This document shows positions 1 through 8,195 of a stretch of 16,416 bases of DNA, one piece after another (within the stretch, counting starts at the first letter, position 1; every line of letters starts with the position of its first letter). The stretch spans positions 1-16,416 of the forward strand of contig DASRMS010000038.1 in NCBI GenBank assembly GCA_035647835.1, given 5' to 3'. The stretch is from UBA9865 sp035647835. GTDB taxonomy: Bacteria > Bacillota > Dethiobacteria > Dethiobacterales > Dethiobacteraceae. The notes beneath the pieces were generated by a model. It saw nothing but the letters and a program-made list of their open reading frames with translations. It ran no database searches and was not told where the DNA came from. Position numbers and translations under genes: made by a program.

Positions 1-38
1 AGTTTATCCTGATTTATTTACTTTACAAACTAGTTTTA

Positions 39-1835
39 TTATTTTACCAAAAGATCGGTCATAGAAAAGTTGTTGACATCAACGAGGCCTCGGTTGGTGA
101 TGCGTAAAGCTGGAATTACCGGTAATGAAAGTAAGGCCATCGTCATGAAAGGTGATATTAATGTGCAGCCAAGCTTCTTCCACGCTTGCTCGAGCTCTGC
201 AACAGCTGCAGCTACTTCTGTCACAGGGCGATCCGACATCAGGCCGGCTACTGGCAGTTCCACCAATGACAGTACCTGACCATCGGCCACAGCTACCATC
301 CCACCACCACATGCGGCTAAAACATTGCCAGCCTTGGCCATATCTGCATCATTAGTACCAACGATCAAGAGATTATGACAATCGTGTGCAACTGTGGACG
401 CCACAGCACCGTGCGTAAAGCCAAAGCCGGAGACAAAGCCAAGGGCATGGCTGCCATTTTTATGATGACGTTCAAAAACAGCAACTTTAGCTAAATCGCT
501 GGTAGAATTGGCGTGTAGATAGCCATTTTCTACGGGAACTGTCTGCAGGAGTTCTTGTGTAGTAACTTGCGCCTCCTTAATTTGCATTACACGCACTGTT
601 ACTTCACTAGCCCTATCTGGGGCGGTAATTTGAAAGTCAGCGGCTGTCAGTGGTTGGGCCAGGCGCACAGATTGCCGGGCAAAGTCCGGGTATTGTGGTG
701 AAGGTGTGTCTAGCAGCATCTTGCCCTCTGCCGCGACTAATGTGCCGGCAAGCAGAACTTTAGTCACTTTGACTCGGGTTAGATCGGAAATGAGTAGTAA
801 ATCAGCAAACTTACCCGGGGCGATACTGCCTAAATCCTGATCACAACGAAAATAACGGGCGGTATTAATGGTCACCATTTGAATAGCACGGATGGGATTT
901 AAACCTTCCTCGATTGCCCGCCGCACAACGTGATTTAGGTGTCCACGGGAGAGAATCGTTTCTGGGTGTGTGTCATCTGAACAAAGTAGACAGTAGGAAG
1001 TATCAAGATGTTGTTCAGTGACGGCCCTGATAGTCTCTTTAATGTCGTGCCAGGCAGATCCTTCACGCAGCATCGTATACATACCACTTCTTAATTTTGC
1101 TAAAGTATCTTCTTTTGTCACTGATTCATGACAGGAAGTGACGCCAGCAGCAAGGTAGGCTTGTAGATTATAGTCTTGGGCCGGCATGGCAAAATGCCCG
1201 GTGACTACTTTTTTAGATGAGAGTGTTTCTTTAATGATGGCATGGACATTTTCGTCATTGGCTAAAACACCGGGGTAGTTCATCATTTCCCCTAGACCGA
1301 CGACACCGTTCCAGGATAGTGCTTCCCTAACCTCTGCGGGGCCAATCGCAGCGCCAGCGTCTTCCATGCCCGGTGCTGCCGGTACGCATGAAGGAACGGT
1401 AGTGAAAACACGCAGCGGTACATTTCTACCTTCTTCATGCATCAGACGCACCCCTTCTAGGCCGAGGACGTTAGCAATCTCATGCGGATCCATGAAGATA
1501 CCTGTTGTCCCGTATGGTACAACGGCTTGGGCAAATCCTGTTACAGTTACCATGCTGCTTTCAACGTGGATATGGCCATCTAAAAAACCAGGTGTCAGAT
1601 AAGCACCATGGGCGTTAATTACTTTTGTCTCCTGACCGATGGTGTGACTAGCTTGGCCAACTAAGGCAATACGCCCTTTTGCTATAGCTACATCTGTATG
1701 GGGAATAATTTCGGCAGTATGTACATTAACTAATTTGGCATCAAGGATAACTAAATCAGCTGGCGTGCGGCCCATCGCAACTTCTACCAAGTGTTGGGAT
1801 ACATCTGCTAATTTATTTTCTTTTTTCGCAAACAT
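39..1835 (-). CDS. ade: Adenine deaminase
   Basis: Cytoplasmic amidohydrolase-family enzyme converting adenine to hypoxanthine and ammonia (purine salvage). The 598-residue length fits the family. Visible motifs are GHIHVESS (residues 87-94, metal-binding histidines), the MDPHE segment (115-119), GEMMN (182-186), GHF (213-215), HES (236-238) and CSDDTHP (285-291, catalytic aspartate region). The C-terminal adenine-deaminase domain follows (about 420-598) and contains a GGGMV stretch. The ATG at 1835 is preceded by a strong AGAGGAGGA ribosome binding site that includes the TAG stop of the upstream HAD gene, so the two are probably translationally coupled. It is the last gene of a likely ROK-HAD-ade operon. 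I see no convincing terminator in the 38 bases left before the window edge. The family assignment is firm; substrate preference for adenine is inferred from the family. Confidence 0.95.
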   Translation of the reverse strand: MFAKKENKLADVSQHLVEVAMGRTPADLVILDAKLVNVHTAEIIPHTDVAIAKGRIALVGQASHTIGQETKVINAHGAYLTPGFLDGHIHVESSMVTVTGFAQAVVPYGTTGIFMDPHEIANVLGLEGVRLMHEEGRNVPLRVFTTVPSCVPAAPGMEDAGAAIGPAEVREALSWNGVVGLGEMMNYPGVLANDENVHAIIKETLSSKKVVTGHFAMPAQDYNLQAYLAAGVTSCHESVTKEDTLAKLRSGMYTMLREGSAWHDIKETIRAVTEQHLDTSYCLLCSDDTHPETILSRGHLNHVVRRAIEEGLNPIRAIQMVTINTARYFRCDQDLGSIAPGKFADLLLISDLTRVKVTKVLLAGTLVAAEGKMLLDTPSPQYPDFARQSVRLAQPLTAADFQITAPDRASEVTVRVMQIKEAQVTTQELLQTVPVENGYLHANSTSDLAKVAVFERHHKNGSHALGFVSGFGFTHGAVASTVAHDCHNLLIVGTNDADMAKAGNVLAACGGGMVAVADGQVLSLVELPVAGLMSDRPVTEVAAAVAELEQAWKKLGCTLISPFMTMALLSLPVIPALRITNRGLVDVNNFSMTDLLVK

Positions 1836-1847
1836 GACAATCCTCCT

Positions 1848-2552
1848 CTACCTTTCTATACTAAGTGACTCTAAATAAAGTGGAAAATCTTCAAGACGGC
1901 CACTGTTTTTGTCTTGGTTAAAGCTAGTAGCCGCTGCATCAATATAGAAAGTTTTTAATCCGGCTTGACCAGCAGCGCGAATATCTAATTCTAAATCATT
2001 GCCCACCATAATACATTTGCTCGGCTCTACTTTAAGCATTTGTGCAATTTCTAAATAATAGTGGGGGTTCGGTTTGGCAAAGTGCATATTTTCATAGGAG
2101 GTAATCATGCTGAAATCCTCTGTAGTCAGACCAGCCCAAGTCATGCGATGTTGAATAGCTGTCAAGGGGAAAATGGGGTTTGTTGCCAGTACCAAGGGGC
2201 ACTGCAATTCACGTGCAGCAGTGAGTGTTGTTGCTGTATGCGGGAATGGACCAGCGGTATCCTGTAATGTGGGGAATATTTGCTGATAAAATTCTGCAAT
2301 TAGCTGCATGATTTCATTTTGTGGTTGTTCAACCCAAGTAATAAAATGCTGCATAAAAGCATCTTGATTAGTCAAAGTCGGATCTGTACTATTAACCATC
2401 TCCCCTGTAGAGGCCCATAAATTTCTCGCAAAGCTTTTGGGTTCGGCAAAATTGAGGTGAGTTGACAATTTCAGCAAATAACGGTCTAAAAAATCGTCCA
2501 TATCAACATCTAGTAATGTTCCATCTAAATCAAAAAAAATAGCTTCAATCAT
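1848..2552 (-). CDS. HAD-superfamily hydrolase (phosphatase, subfamily IA-like)
   Basis: Predicted cytoplasmic phosphatase of 234 residues with all four HAD motifs. Motif I is DLDGT at 8-12 (nucleophile D8, acid/base D10), motif II ATN at 123-125, motif III lysine in FAKPNP at about 160, and motif IV GNDLELD at 184-190 (Mg2+ ligands). The helical cap between motifs I and II (about 15-110) suits the phosphoglycolate phosphatase/YjjG-like subfamily, but the sequence does not reveal the substrate. The ATG start is preceded by AAAGGGGTGA. The gene lies 73 bases after the ROK kinase and its stop overlaps the ade ribosome binding site. In this setting a nucleotide or sugar-phosphate substrate is plausible, but that is inference. 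Confidence 0.88.
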   Translation of the reverse strand: MIEAIFFDLDGTLLDVDMDDFLDRYLLKLSTHLNFAEPKSFARNLWASTGEMVNSTDPTLTNQDAFMQHFITWVEQPQNEIMQLIAEFYQQIFPTLQDTAGPFPHTATTLTAARELQCPLVLATNPIFPLTAIQHRMTWAGLTTEDFSMITSYENMHFAKPNPHYYLEIAQMLKVEPSKCIMVGNDLELDIRAAGQAGLKTFYIDAAATSFNQDKNSGRLEDFPLYLESLSIER

Positions 2553-2625
2553 TTAGATCACCCCTTTCCCATGCACTTTCGACAAGTTGGTTGCTATTTC
2601 CTGTTTTTATAGGGTTGTTTGTACA

Positions 2626-3585
2626 TTATAATTTTTGTAATAAGCTTAACATCCCCAGCACCCCTGCTTCTTCCCCTAAGGCTGCGTGTTCGAGCTGTAC
2701 TGCTTTAGCAGCAGGTGAGATGGCACACTCAGTCACGATTTTACGTAATGGTACGACTACATCTTCAACAGCTTGAGCAACACCGCCGCCTAGAACCACA
2801 ACGGCTGGATTCAGCAGATTAATGATATTTACTACAGCTAAACCGAGATAATCTACTGCCTCCCTTATGATATCTTGGGCCAGAGTATCCCCCAGCCTTG
2901 CGGCCCGAAATACCTCCTCTGCTGTCACTTTTGTTGGATTTTTAACCAAAGTGCGGAGTCTTGTGGGATGTCGAGAAAGTATTGCTTTTTGAGCTTGACG
3001 GGCGATGGCTGTACCTGAGGCCACAGTTTCCAAGCAACCACGCTGTCCACAGCCGCAGTGTAACCCATCTGGCTGTACAATAATGTGGCCAAACTCACCT
3101 GCCAAACCACAGTGACCGCGATACAACTGTCCATTTATAACTAGACCAGCCCCGATACCGGTGCTGATGGTTACAAAAACAACATTCTGCTGGTTAGCAC
3201 CAGCGCCTAAACGTGCTTCGCCGATGGCCGCAGCATTAGCATCATTTTCTACCAGTACAGGTAGGTTAAACTTTTCTGCTAAAATGCTCTCCAGTGGTAC
3301 ATTCGACCAACCGGGCAAATTCGGAGAGTGCATCAGCAGGCGTTGCTGCCAGTCGTAAAAACCAGCAATGCATACTCCGACAGCAGTCAGGTCGTTTCGT
3401 TGTGCTTGAAAATCATGCATGATCTGCTCGACGCCAGCAACAAGCTGCTCAATCACACCTTCTGGCCCCGCCACTGCTAAAGTAGCAATTTTTTGCCGTG
3501 CGACAATTTGCTGTTTTTCATCTGCCAATACTGTATAAATTTTAGTGCCGCCGACATCAACTGCGGCTTGCAGCGTCTTGGTCAA
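2626..3585 (-). CDS. ROK-family sugar kinase (glucokinase-like)
   Basis: ATP-dependent cytoplasmic sugar kinase of the ROK (repressor, ORF, kinase) family, 319 residues. It carries the phosphate-binding motif DVGGTK (10-15), the catalytic aspartate in ENDANAAA (D115), an STGIG phosphate loop (141-145), and the ROK zinc site made of H167 plus the cysteines of CGCGQRGC (177, 179, 184). There is no N-terminal helix-turn-helix, so it is a kinase rather than a NagC/XylR-type repressor. Glucose, N-acetylmannosamine or another hexose could be the substrate. The start is TTG at 3585, preceded at about 11 bases by GAGG. It is first in the minus-strand operon with the HAD phosphatase and ade, and is divergent from the leuA leader. 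Confidence 0.9.
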   Translation of the reverse strand: MTKTLQAAVDVGGTKIYTVLADEKQQIVARQKIATLAVAGPEGVIEQLVAGVEQIMHDFQAQRNDLTAVGVCIAGFYDWQQRLLMHSPNLPGWSNVPLESILAEKFNLPVLVENDANAAAIGEARLGAGANQQNVVFVTISTGIGAGLVINGQLYRGHCGLAGEFGHIIVQPDGLHCGCGQRGCLETVASGTAIARQAQKAILSRHPTRLRTLVKNPTKVTAEEVFRAARLGDTLAQDIIREAVDYLGLAVVNIINLLNPAVVVLGGGVAQAVEDVVVPLRKIVTECAISPAAKAVQLEHAALGEEAGVLGMLSLLQKL

Positions 3586-3633
3586 TCTAATCGCCGCCTC
3601 GTTATTATTTTGAAGCTGTTACCTTCTTACCAG

Positions 3634-3662
3634 ATAGTAGTATTATTCACGCTTAACACCAA
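3634..3662 (-). promoter_or_regulatory. Possible promoter of the ROK-HAD-ade operon
   Basis: On the minus strand TTGGTG (3657-3662) is followed after 17 bases by TACTAT (3634-3639), about 49 bases before the TTG start of the ROK gene. Both hexamers are imperfect sigma-A matches, so the call is tentative. It lies back to back with the leuA promoter. Confidence 0.4.
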
Positions 3663-3674
3663 TAAAATTAATCC

Positions 3675-3702
3675 TTGACTTTTCGCTGTGGTTTGTTATG
3701 AT
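3675..3702 (+). promoter_or_regulatory. Sigma-A promoter of the leuA T-box transcript
   Basis: TTGACT (3675-3680), a 16-base spacer and TATGAT (3697-3702) lie just upstream of the T-box leader, giving a predicted start near 3709. Confidence 0.75.
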
Positions 3703-3708
3703 AAAAAG

Positions 3709-3950
3709 AAATTCGAAATATTAAAGTGATGATGGGGAATAAATGTTGATACTACAGAACAGAGAGCCGTCGGGTGGTGTGAGACGGTCTGAAGTCCAAC
3801 ATGAACTCACCCCGGAATGCCGATACTGAAAGATAACAAGTAAGTCTGGCCGTCTCCCGCGTTATGGGATTAAAGCAGGTACGTCATTTTGACGGACTTA
3901 AGTAGAGTGGTACCGCGGACCTTTTCGCCTCTAGGGTGAAGGGGTTTTTT
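3709..3950 (+). promoter_or_regulatory. T-box riboswitch (tRNA-Leu sensing) of leuA
   Basis: This is a leader RNA that binds uncharged tRNA and permits readthrough into leuA. The specifier region reads GAACTCACC with the Leu codon CTC at 3806-3808. The T-box is AGAGTGGTACCGCGG (3904-3918). The antiterminator is textbook: AGAG (3904-3907), the seven-base UGGUACC bulge that contacts the tRNA acceptor end, then GCG, pairing with CGC (3926-3928) and CTCT (3929-3932). The competing terminator uses 3920-3930 with 3934-3944 and ends in a run of six T. A stem III-like hairpin CGTC/GACG is near 3884-3896. The leucine specifier agrees with the downstream gene. Confidence 0.95.
3920..3950 (+). terminator. 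Regulated terminator of the T-box leader
   Basis: CCTTTTCGCC pairs over about ten positions (with G-U pairs) with GGTGAAGGGG and is followed by TTTTTT. Its 5' arm overlaps the antiterminator 3' arm, so the two structures exclude each other. Confidence 0.9.
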
Positions 3951-3986
3951 GTTATAGAAAATAATTTAATCTAAGGAGGATTTACA

Positions 3987-5513
3987 ATGACTGATAAGAT
4001 TATTATCTTTGATTCAACACTGCGCGATGGCGAACAGACTCCTGGAGCAAAGCTTAATTTAGCAGAAAAGCTAAAGATCGCCAAACAACTGGCCCAACTA
4101 AATGTGGATGTTATTGAATGCGGTTTCCCAATCTCGTCCCCAGGGGATTTTAAAGCAGTACAAAGAATTGCTCAGGAAGTTACAGGCCCTGTTATTACCG
4201 CTTTAGCCCGTGCTCTGAAGCCGGATATCGATGCAGTTTGGGAAGCTATCAAGGAGGCAGAACGTCCCCGCATTCATACCTTTCTATCCTCATCCCCTAT
4301 CCATATGCAGTATCAACTGCGCAAAGATCCCGTAACTGTCCTCAAGATGGGGGTAGAAGCAGTAAAGTATGCCAAACAATATACAGCTGACGTCCAATAT
4401 TCACTAATGGATGCAACTCGTAGTGAGCTTGATTATCTGTGCCGGGTAGTAGAAGCGGTAATCGCTGCCGGTGCTACCGTAGTTAATATCCCGGACACTG
4501 TAGGCTATGCAGTGCCAGAACAATTTGGCGAATTAATCAGCAACATTATGAACCGGGTACCCAACATTGATCAGGCAACCATTAGTGTGCACTGCCATAA
4601 TGATTTAGGGCTAGCTGTTGCTAACTCACTGGTAGCTATAGAAAACGGTGCCCGGCAAGTGGAGTGCAATATTAATGGTATTGGTGAGCGGGCAGGCAAT
4701 GCCGCCCTAGAAGAAATTGTGGTGGCGATGACAATTCGCAACGATTATTTCCACAACTATCATCATCAAATTGAAACACAGGAAATTTATAAAACCAGCC
4801 GTTTAGTGTCGAGTCTAATGGGCATCCCTATACCGGTGAATAAGGCAGTTATCGGTACTAATGCCTTTGTGCACTCATCCGGTATTCATCAGGACGGCGT
4901 GCTAAAAAATATGGAAACATATGAAATTATTAATGCAGAATTGATAGGCGGCAAAGCAGCACAAATGGTGCTAACAGCTCGTTCCGGACGACATGCGGTA
5001 CGTCATCAATTGCAAGAGCTAGGCTTTACCCTGCAAGATACCGAATTTGAAGAGTTCTTCGCCCGTTTTCTGGAGTTAGCTGATAAGAAAAAGGAAGTTT
5101 TCCGTGAAGATCTCGAAGCATTGATGAATGAAAATATTACTCATACTGTACCAATTTATAGTTTGGAATATTTACAAACTGTGAGCGGCTCCAAGAGCAT
5201 ACCAGCCGCAGTCGTTAAATTAAAAAAAGATCAGGAGACTTTTGTGGAGACACAAACTGGTGCCGGCCCCATAGATGCTGCCTATAATGCCATTGATAAA
5301 ATCACTGGTTTCCAGCCGCGTTTGGAAAACTATAATCTTCGCGGGGTAACGGAAGGTCGAGATGCTTTGGGTGAAGTTTCCATCATGCTTGAATATCAAG
5401 ATAAAACCATTGTCGGTCGCGGGACATCCACCGATATTATTGAAGCTTCTGTGCGAGCTTACCTGAATGGCATTAATAAATTGCTGGCACTGGGCAGTAA
5501 CGGCAATAAATAA
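3987..5513 (+). CDS. leuA: 2-isopropylmalate synthase
   Basis: First committed enzyme of leucine synthesis: condenses acetyl-CoA with 2-oxoisovalerate to 2-isopropylmalate in the cytoplasm. The 508 residues match the bacterial short-form LeuA. The N-terminal HMGL-like TIM barrel begins with DSTLRDGEQTPGA (9-21, metal-binding D14) and contains HCHNDLGLAVANS (202-214, metal-binding H202 and H204) and the NINGIGERAGNAALEE region (228-243). GIHQDG lies at about 303-308, in the linker/subdomain. The last 110 or so residues look like the regulatory LeuA dimer domain, which gives leucine feedback inhibition in the family. ATG 3987 has AAGGAGGA seven bases upstream. It is a single-gene unit: no leuB, leuC or leuD follows, and a terminator closes the transcript. 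Homocitrate or citramalate synthase is less likely given the leucine T-box. Confidence 0.96.
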   Translation: MTDKIIIFDSTLRDGEQTPGAKLNLAEKLKIAKQLAQLNVDVIECGFPISSPGDFKAVQRIAQEVTGPVITALARALKPDIDAVWEAIKEAERPRIHTFLSSSPIHMQYQLRKDPVTVLKMGVEAVKYAKQYTADVQYSLMDATRSELDYLCRVVEAVIAAGATVVNIPDTVGYAVPEQFGELISNIMNRVPNIDQATISVHCHNDLGLAVANSLVAIENGARQVECNINGIGERAGNAALEEIVVAMTIRNDYFHNYHHQIETQEIYKTSRLVSSLMGIPIPVNKAVIGTNAFVHSSGIHQDGVLKNMETYEIINAELIGGKAAQMVLTARSGRHAVRHQLQELGFTLQDTEFEEFFARFLELADKKKEVFREDLEALMNENITHTVPIYSLEYLQTVSGSKSIPAAVVKLKKDQETFVETQTGAGPIDAAYNAIDKITGFQPRLENYNLRGVTEGRDALGEVSIMLEYQDKTIVGRGTSTDIIEASVRAYLNGINKLLALGSNGNK

Positions 5514-5533
5514 AATAATTTGCTATATTCACT

Positions 5534-5563
5534 GCCGGCCAATTATATTTGGCCGGCGGTTTT
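5534..5563 (+). terminator. Rho-independent terminator of leuA
   Basis: A nine-base perfect stem GCCGGCCAA (5534-5542) / TTGGCCGGC (5549-5557) with a six-base loop is followed by GGTTTTG. It lies between the convergent leuA and FmdE genes. Confidence 0.85.
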
Positions 5564-5581
5564 GTTAGTATCAGTCTTCTA

Positions 5582-6178
5582 CTAGCGAAGATATAAATCG
5601 GCACAGGGGATACAGGCAAATTGACCATCTTTGACGCGTGCCCGAGGCTCCATCATCTCTTCTCCACAAAAGTGGCAGGTCAGGGTGTTAAACATTCGTG
5701 CTCGTGCTGGTAGATGATCTTGAGCTTCGCTGACTGTACAGACTTCTGTTGGTGGTTTATTCAGGTAATGAAGAATTGCTTCCTGCTGTTTTTGCGCCAG
5801 AGCTATTTTATCTTCAGGAGTTGCTTGATTAGCTTTTACTTTTGCCTGCAGTTCAGTAAGCTCGGGATATTCGCTCATCTCAGGGCCCTGAACTGTGATG
5901 CGGATGCCTTTCTTTGTTGTGCGGAGAAAAAACGTATATACCTTTTTCCCGTAGTCGCGATAAATTAGATTACCTTTTCCCAAGGTACAACCAGTAATTA
6001 TTTGAATAGCATCTACGGAGCAATTATCGTTTTCAACCACAGCGACAATTTGCTCATCTGGAGCTCGATATGTGGCCAAAGTTTCTAAGGCCAGTGTGGC
6101 CACGTGGTATCCCATCGCTAAGCCGAAACAAGTATGACCATGAAATTCAACGGCTCTTGCCCATAGTTGTAGATCCAT
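5582..6178 (-). CDS. FmdE-family protein with C-terminal zinc finger
   Basis: 198-residue cytoplasmic protein of the FmdE family, named after formylmethanofuran dehydrogenase subunit E but widespread in anaerobic bacteria that lack that pathway. The N-terminal FmdE domain (about 5-140) has HGHTCFG (13-19) and the conserved ENDNCSVDAIQIITGCTLGKGN region (49-70), whose Cys and His are likely metal or cofactor ligands. A C-terminal four-cysteine zinc finger follows (C168, C171, C189, C192), with residues about 141-166 as linker. The ATG at 6178 has AAAGG some ten bases upstream. It is convergent with leuA and divergent from the phosphate transporter gene. No molybdopterin, tungsten or formate-metabolism genes are nearby, so its role is open. 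Confidence 0.85.
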   Translation of the reverse strand: MDLQLWARAVEFHGHTCFGLAMGYHVATLALETLATYRAPDEQIVAVVENDNCSVDAIQIITGCTLGKGNLIYRDYGKKVYTFFLRTTKKGIRITVQGPEMSEYPELTELQAKVKANQATPEDKIALAQKQQEAILHYLNKPPTEVCTVSEAQDHLPARARMFNTLTCHFCGEEMMEPRARVKDGQFACIPCADLYLR

Positions 6179-6259
6179 CTATTCACAACCTTTCGTGTTA
6201 TTATTATGACATAAGTAGCACCTATTATGAATAGTTTCTGCTCATTGCCGGCAATTTCC

Positions 6260-6295
6260 TGCCAGCATAAAAACATTTGTGCTGGCAACTGTCAA
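6260..6295 (-). promoter_or_regulatory. Possible promoter of the FmdE gene with an embedded inverted repeat
   Basis: On the minus strand TTGACA (6290-6295) is followed at 17 bases by a weak -10, TTTTAT (6267-6272). The inverted repeat TGCCAGCA (6260-6267) / TGCTGGCA (6280-6287), separated by 12 bases, covers the spacer and -10, as an operator would. An alternative promoter, TTCATA-17-CATAAT, lies closer to the gene. The palindrome TTGCCGGCAA is at 6245-6254. No regulator gene is adjacent. Confidence 0.4.
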
Positions 6296-6409
6296 TTCAC
6301 GCTTTTGATACTAGCTGCCTAAAAATATCTGCGAAATAATATGATACACATGTAGTCTAGGCCTTTTAAAATCAGAGCAATCATCAGACGCTACAAGTTT
6401 ACTTTCTGC
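6296..6409. other. Intergenic remainder between the FmdE gene and the Na/Pi transporter gene
   Basis: The 6179-6507 gap holds the promoter-like elements listed separately. I find no coding sequence, tRNA or strong hairpin in this middle part, and no PhoP-type TTAACA direct repeats that would indicate phosphate control. Confidence 0.5.
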
Positions 6410-6438
6410 TTGTAAAGGATACTTTCATCCGCTATAAT
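6410..6438 (+). promoter_or_regulatory. Sigma-A promoter of the Na/Pi transporter gene
   Basis: TTGTAA (6410-6415), a 17-base spacer and a perfect TATAAT (6433-6438) sit about 70 bases upstream of the ATG. The predicted 5' untranslated region is roughly 63 bases, AT-rich and without an evident riboswitch fold. Confidence 0.75.
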
Positions 6439-6507
6439 TATTGTGGTGTTATGACCGAAAATAAATAAAAATATCTGACGTATTACGACATAATCGCGGG
6501 AGGATCT

Positions 6508-8112
6508 ATGACCTGGAACTCAATTATCCAATTATTTGGTGGCCTGGCGCTGTTTCTGTATGGTATGACGCTAATGGCCTCAGGAATGCAGAAAGCGGCG
6601 GGAGATAGGCTGCGCAAGATTCTCGAGTTTCTTACCACGAAACCGATCGTGGCAGTGCTCACTGGGGCTCTAGCCACGATGCTGGTGCAAAGCAGCAGTA
6701 CCACCACAGTGATGCTAGTTGGTTTTGTTAATGCCGGCCTAATGACGTTGACACAAGCAGTTGGTACCATTCTTGGGGCGAATATCGGTACTACGATTAC
6801 TGCACAATTAGTATCCTTTAAAGTATCCAATCTTGTCTATCCGGCTATCACCATTGGAGGCTTGTTGAACTTCTTCGGCGGGCGCCGCAGCTACCGCTAT
6901 TTCGGACAAGCAATTTTAGGCTTCGGTATCCTCTTTCTGGGAATGACAGTTATGTCGGAAAGTATGGAACCGCTGCGCCAGAATCAATTCTTTATCAACC
7001 TGATGGTTTCCTTTGGCCGCATCCCTATTTTAGGGGTATTAATTGGAGCTGTTTTTACCGGTATTATTCAGTCCAGCAGCGCCACTACGGGTATTGTTAT
7101 CGCGATGACGATGCAGGGTGTATTAGGTCTTCCCGCAGCTCTAGCCATGACTTTGGGATCCAATATCGGAACATGTGTTACAGCCTTGCTCGCCTGTATT
7201 GGTACCGGCCTGTCCGCCCGGCGGGCTGCCGTGGCACATCTGTTGTTTAATGTAACTGGCGTGGTGATTGCTCTTGTTTTCTTTAATCAGTTTCTAGACT
7301 TTGTTCTCCTCACTGGAAATAGTGTTACAAGGCAGACCGCCAATGCTCACACCCTGTTTAACGTGATTAATACCCTGCTCTTTCTACCCTTCCTCAAGCA
7401 GTTTGTTGCTGTGGTCACCCGTCTAGTACCGGGGGAGGAAGCAGCAATTGAAATGGGAGCTAAATATTTAGACAAGCATATTTTGAGAACACCAGATATT
7501 GCCCTCAACGGGGTGCGTCAAGAATGCCTGCGTATGGCCGCCCAGGCCCGTGAAATGGTCAGTGAAGCCATGCAGTACTTAATTAAAGGTGATAAGAAAA
7601 TAGTGCAGCACGTGCAGCAAAAGGAAGATTTGGTAGACTCGTTGGAAAAAGAAATCACCATCTATCTGGCGGAACTGGCACAGCATTCCCTTACACAAGA
7701 ACAATCTCGGGAGATGTCAGCTTTAATGCATGTAGTCAATGACTTAGAGCGGATCGGTGATCACGCTCAGAATATTATCCAGTTGGCGGAAGAAAAGAAC
7801 GAAGATCGTCTGCCCTTCTCTGAACTGGCCATTGATGAGTTACAGGAAATGTACGAAAAAGTAGACGAAATGATTACCATGGCCATTGCTGCTTTTGCTA
7901 AGAATGATATGCATTTAGCAGGAGAAGTGGTTGACCAGGACGATATCGTGGATAATATAGAACGTTCTTTACGTAGATCTCATATTTCACGCATTAACGA
8001 TCAAGTTTGTTTTCCCCCCAGCGGTGTGATCTTCTTAGATGTCATCAGTAATCTAGAGCGCATTGCTGACCATTCAACTAACTTTGCACAAGTTGTTTTG
8101 GAAGATATCTAA
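6508..8112 (+). CDS. Na+/phosphate cotransporter-family protein (NptA/YjbB type) with PhoU-like tail
   Basis: Integral membrane protein of 534 residues, predicted to couple Na+ to inorganic phosphate transport. The first 320 or so residues are hydrophobic and contain the duplicated Na/Pi signature: QSSSTTT (61-67) with GANIGTT (90-96), then QSSSATT (188-194) with GSNIGTC (217-223). The C-terminal part (about 340-534) is soluble, helical and PhoU-like, with the paired motifs NDLERIGDHAQN and SNLERIADHSTN. ATG 6508 is preceded by GGGAGGA. It is monocistronic, with its own promoter and terminator. Direction of transport and substrate are inferred from the family, where some members export phosphate. 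Confidence 0.92.
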   Translation: MTWNSIIQLFGGLALFLYGMTLMASGMQKAAGDRLRKILEFLTTKPIVAVLTGALATMLVQSSSTTTVMLVGFVNAGLMTLTQAVGTILGANIGTTITAQLVSFKVSNLVYPAITIGGLLNFFGGRRSYRYFGQAILGFGILFLGMTVMSESMEPLRQNQFFINLMVSFGRIPILGVLIGAVFTGIIQSSSATTGIVIAMTMQGVLGLPAALAMTLGSNIGTCVTALLACIGTGLSARRAAVAHLLFNVTGVVIALVFFNQFLDFVLLTGNSVTRQTANAHTLFNVINTLLFLPFLKQFVAVVTRLVPGEEAAIEMGAKYLDKHILRTPDIALNGVRQECLRMAAQAREMVSEAMQYLIKGDKKIVQHVQQKEDLVDSLEKEITIYLAELAQHSLTQEQSREMSALMHVVNDLERIGDHAQNIIQLAEEKNEDRLPFSELAIDELQEMYEKVDEMITMAIAAFAKNDMHLAGEVVDQDDIVDNIERSLRRSHISRINDQVCFPPSGVIFLDVISNLERIADHSTNFAQVVLEDI

Positions 8113-8137
8113 GCTTAACATGGTAAAAGGCTAAATT

Positions 8138-8164
8138 AAGCCCGGGTTGTCGCCGGGTTTTTTT
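8138..8164 (+). terminator. Terminator of the Na/Pi transporter gene
   Basis: AAGCCCGG (8138-8145) pairs with CCGGGTTT (8153-8160) over a seven-base loop, and a run of seven T ends at 8164. A second small hairpin, TTGCTTT/AAAGCAA (8163-8180), follows directly. Confidence 0.85.
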
Positions 8165-8195
8165 GCTTTATAGAAAGCAATATAATTCATAAAAT

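Noticed and set aside
70..355. Short overlapping open frames near the left edge
   Set aside because: All lie within the conserved C-terminal part of adenine deaminase.
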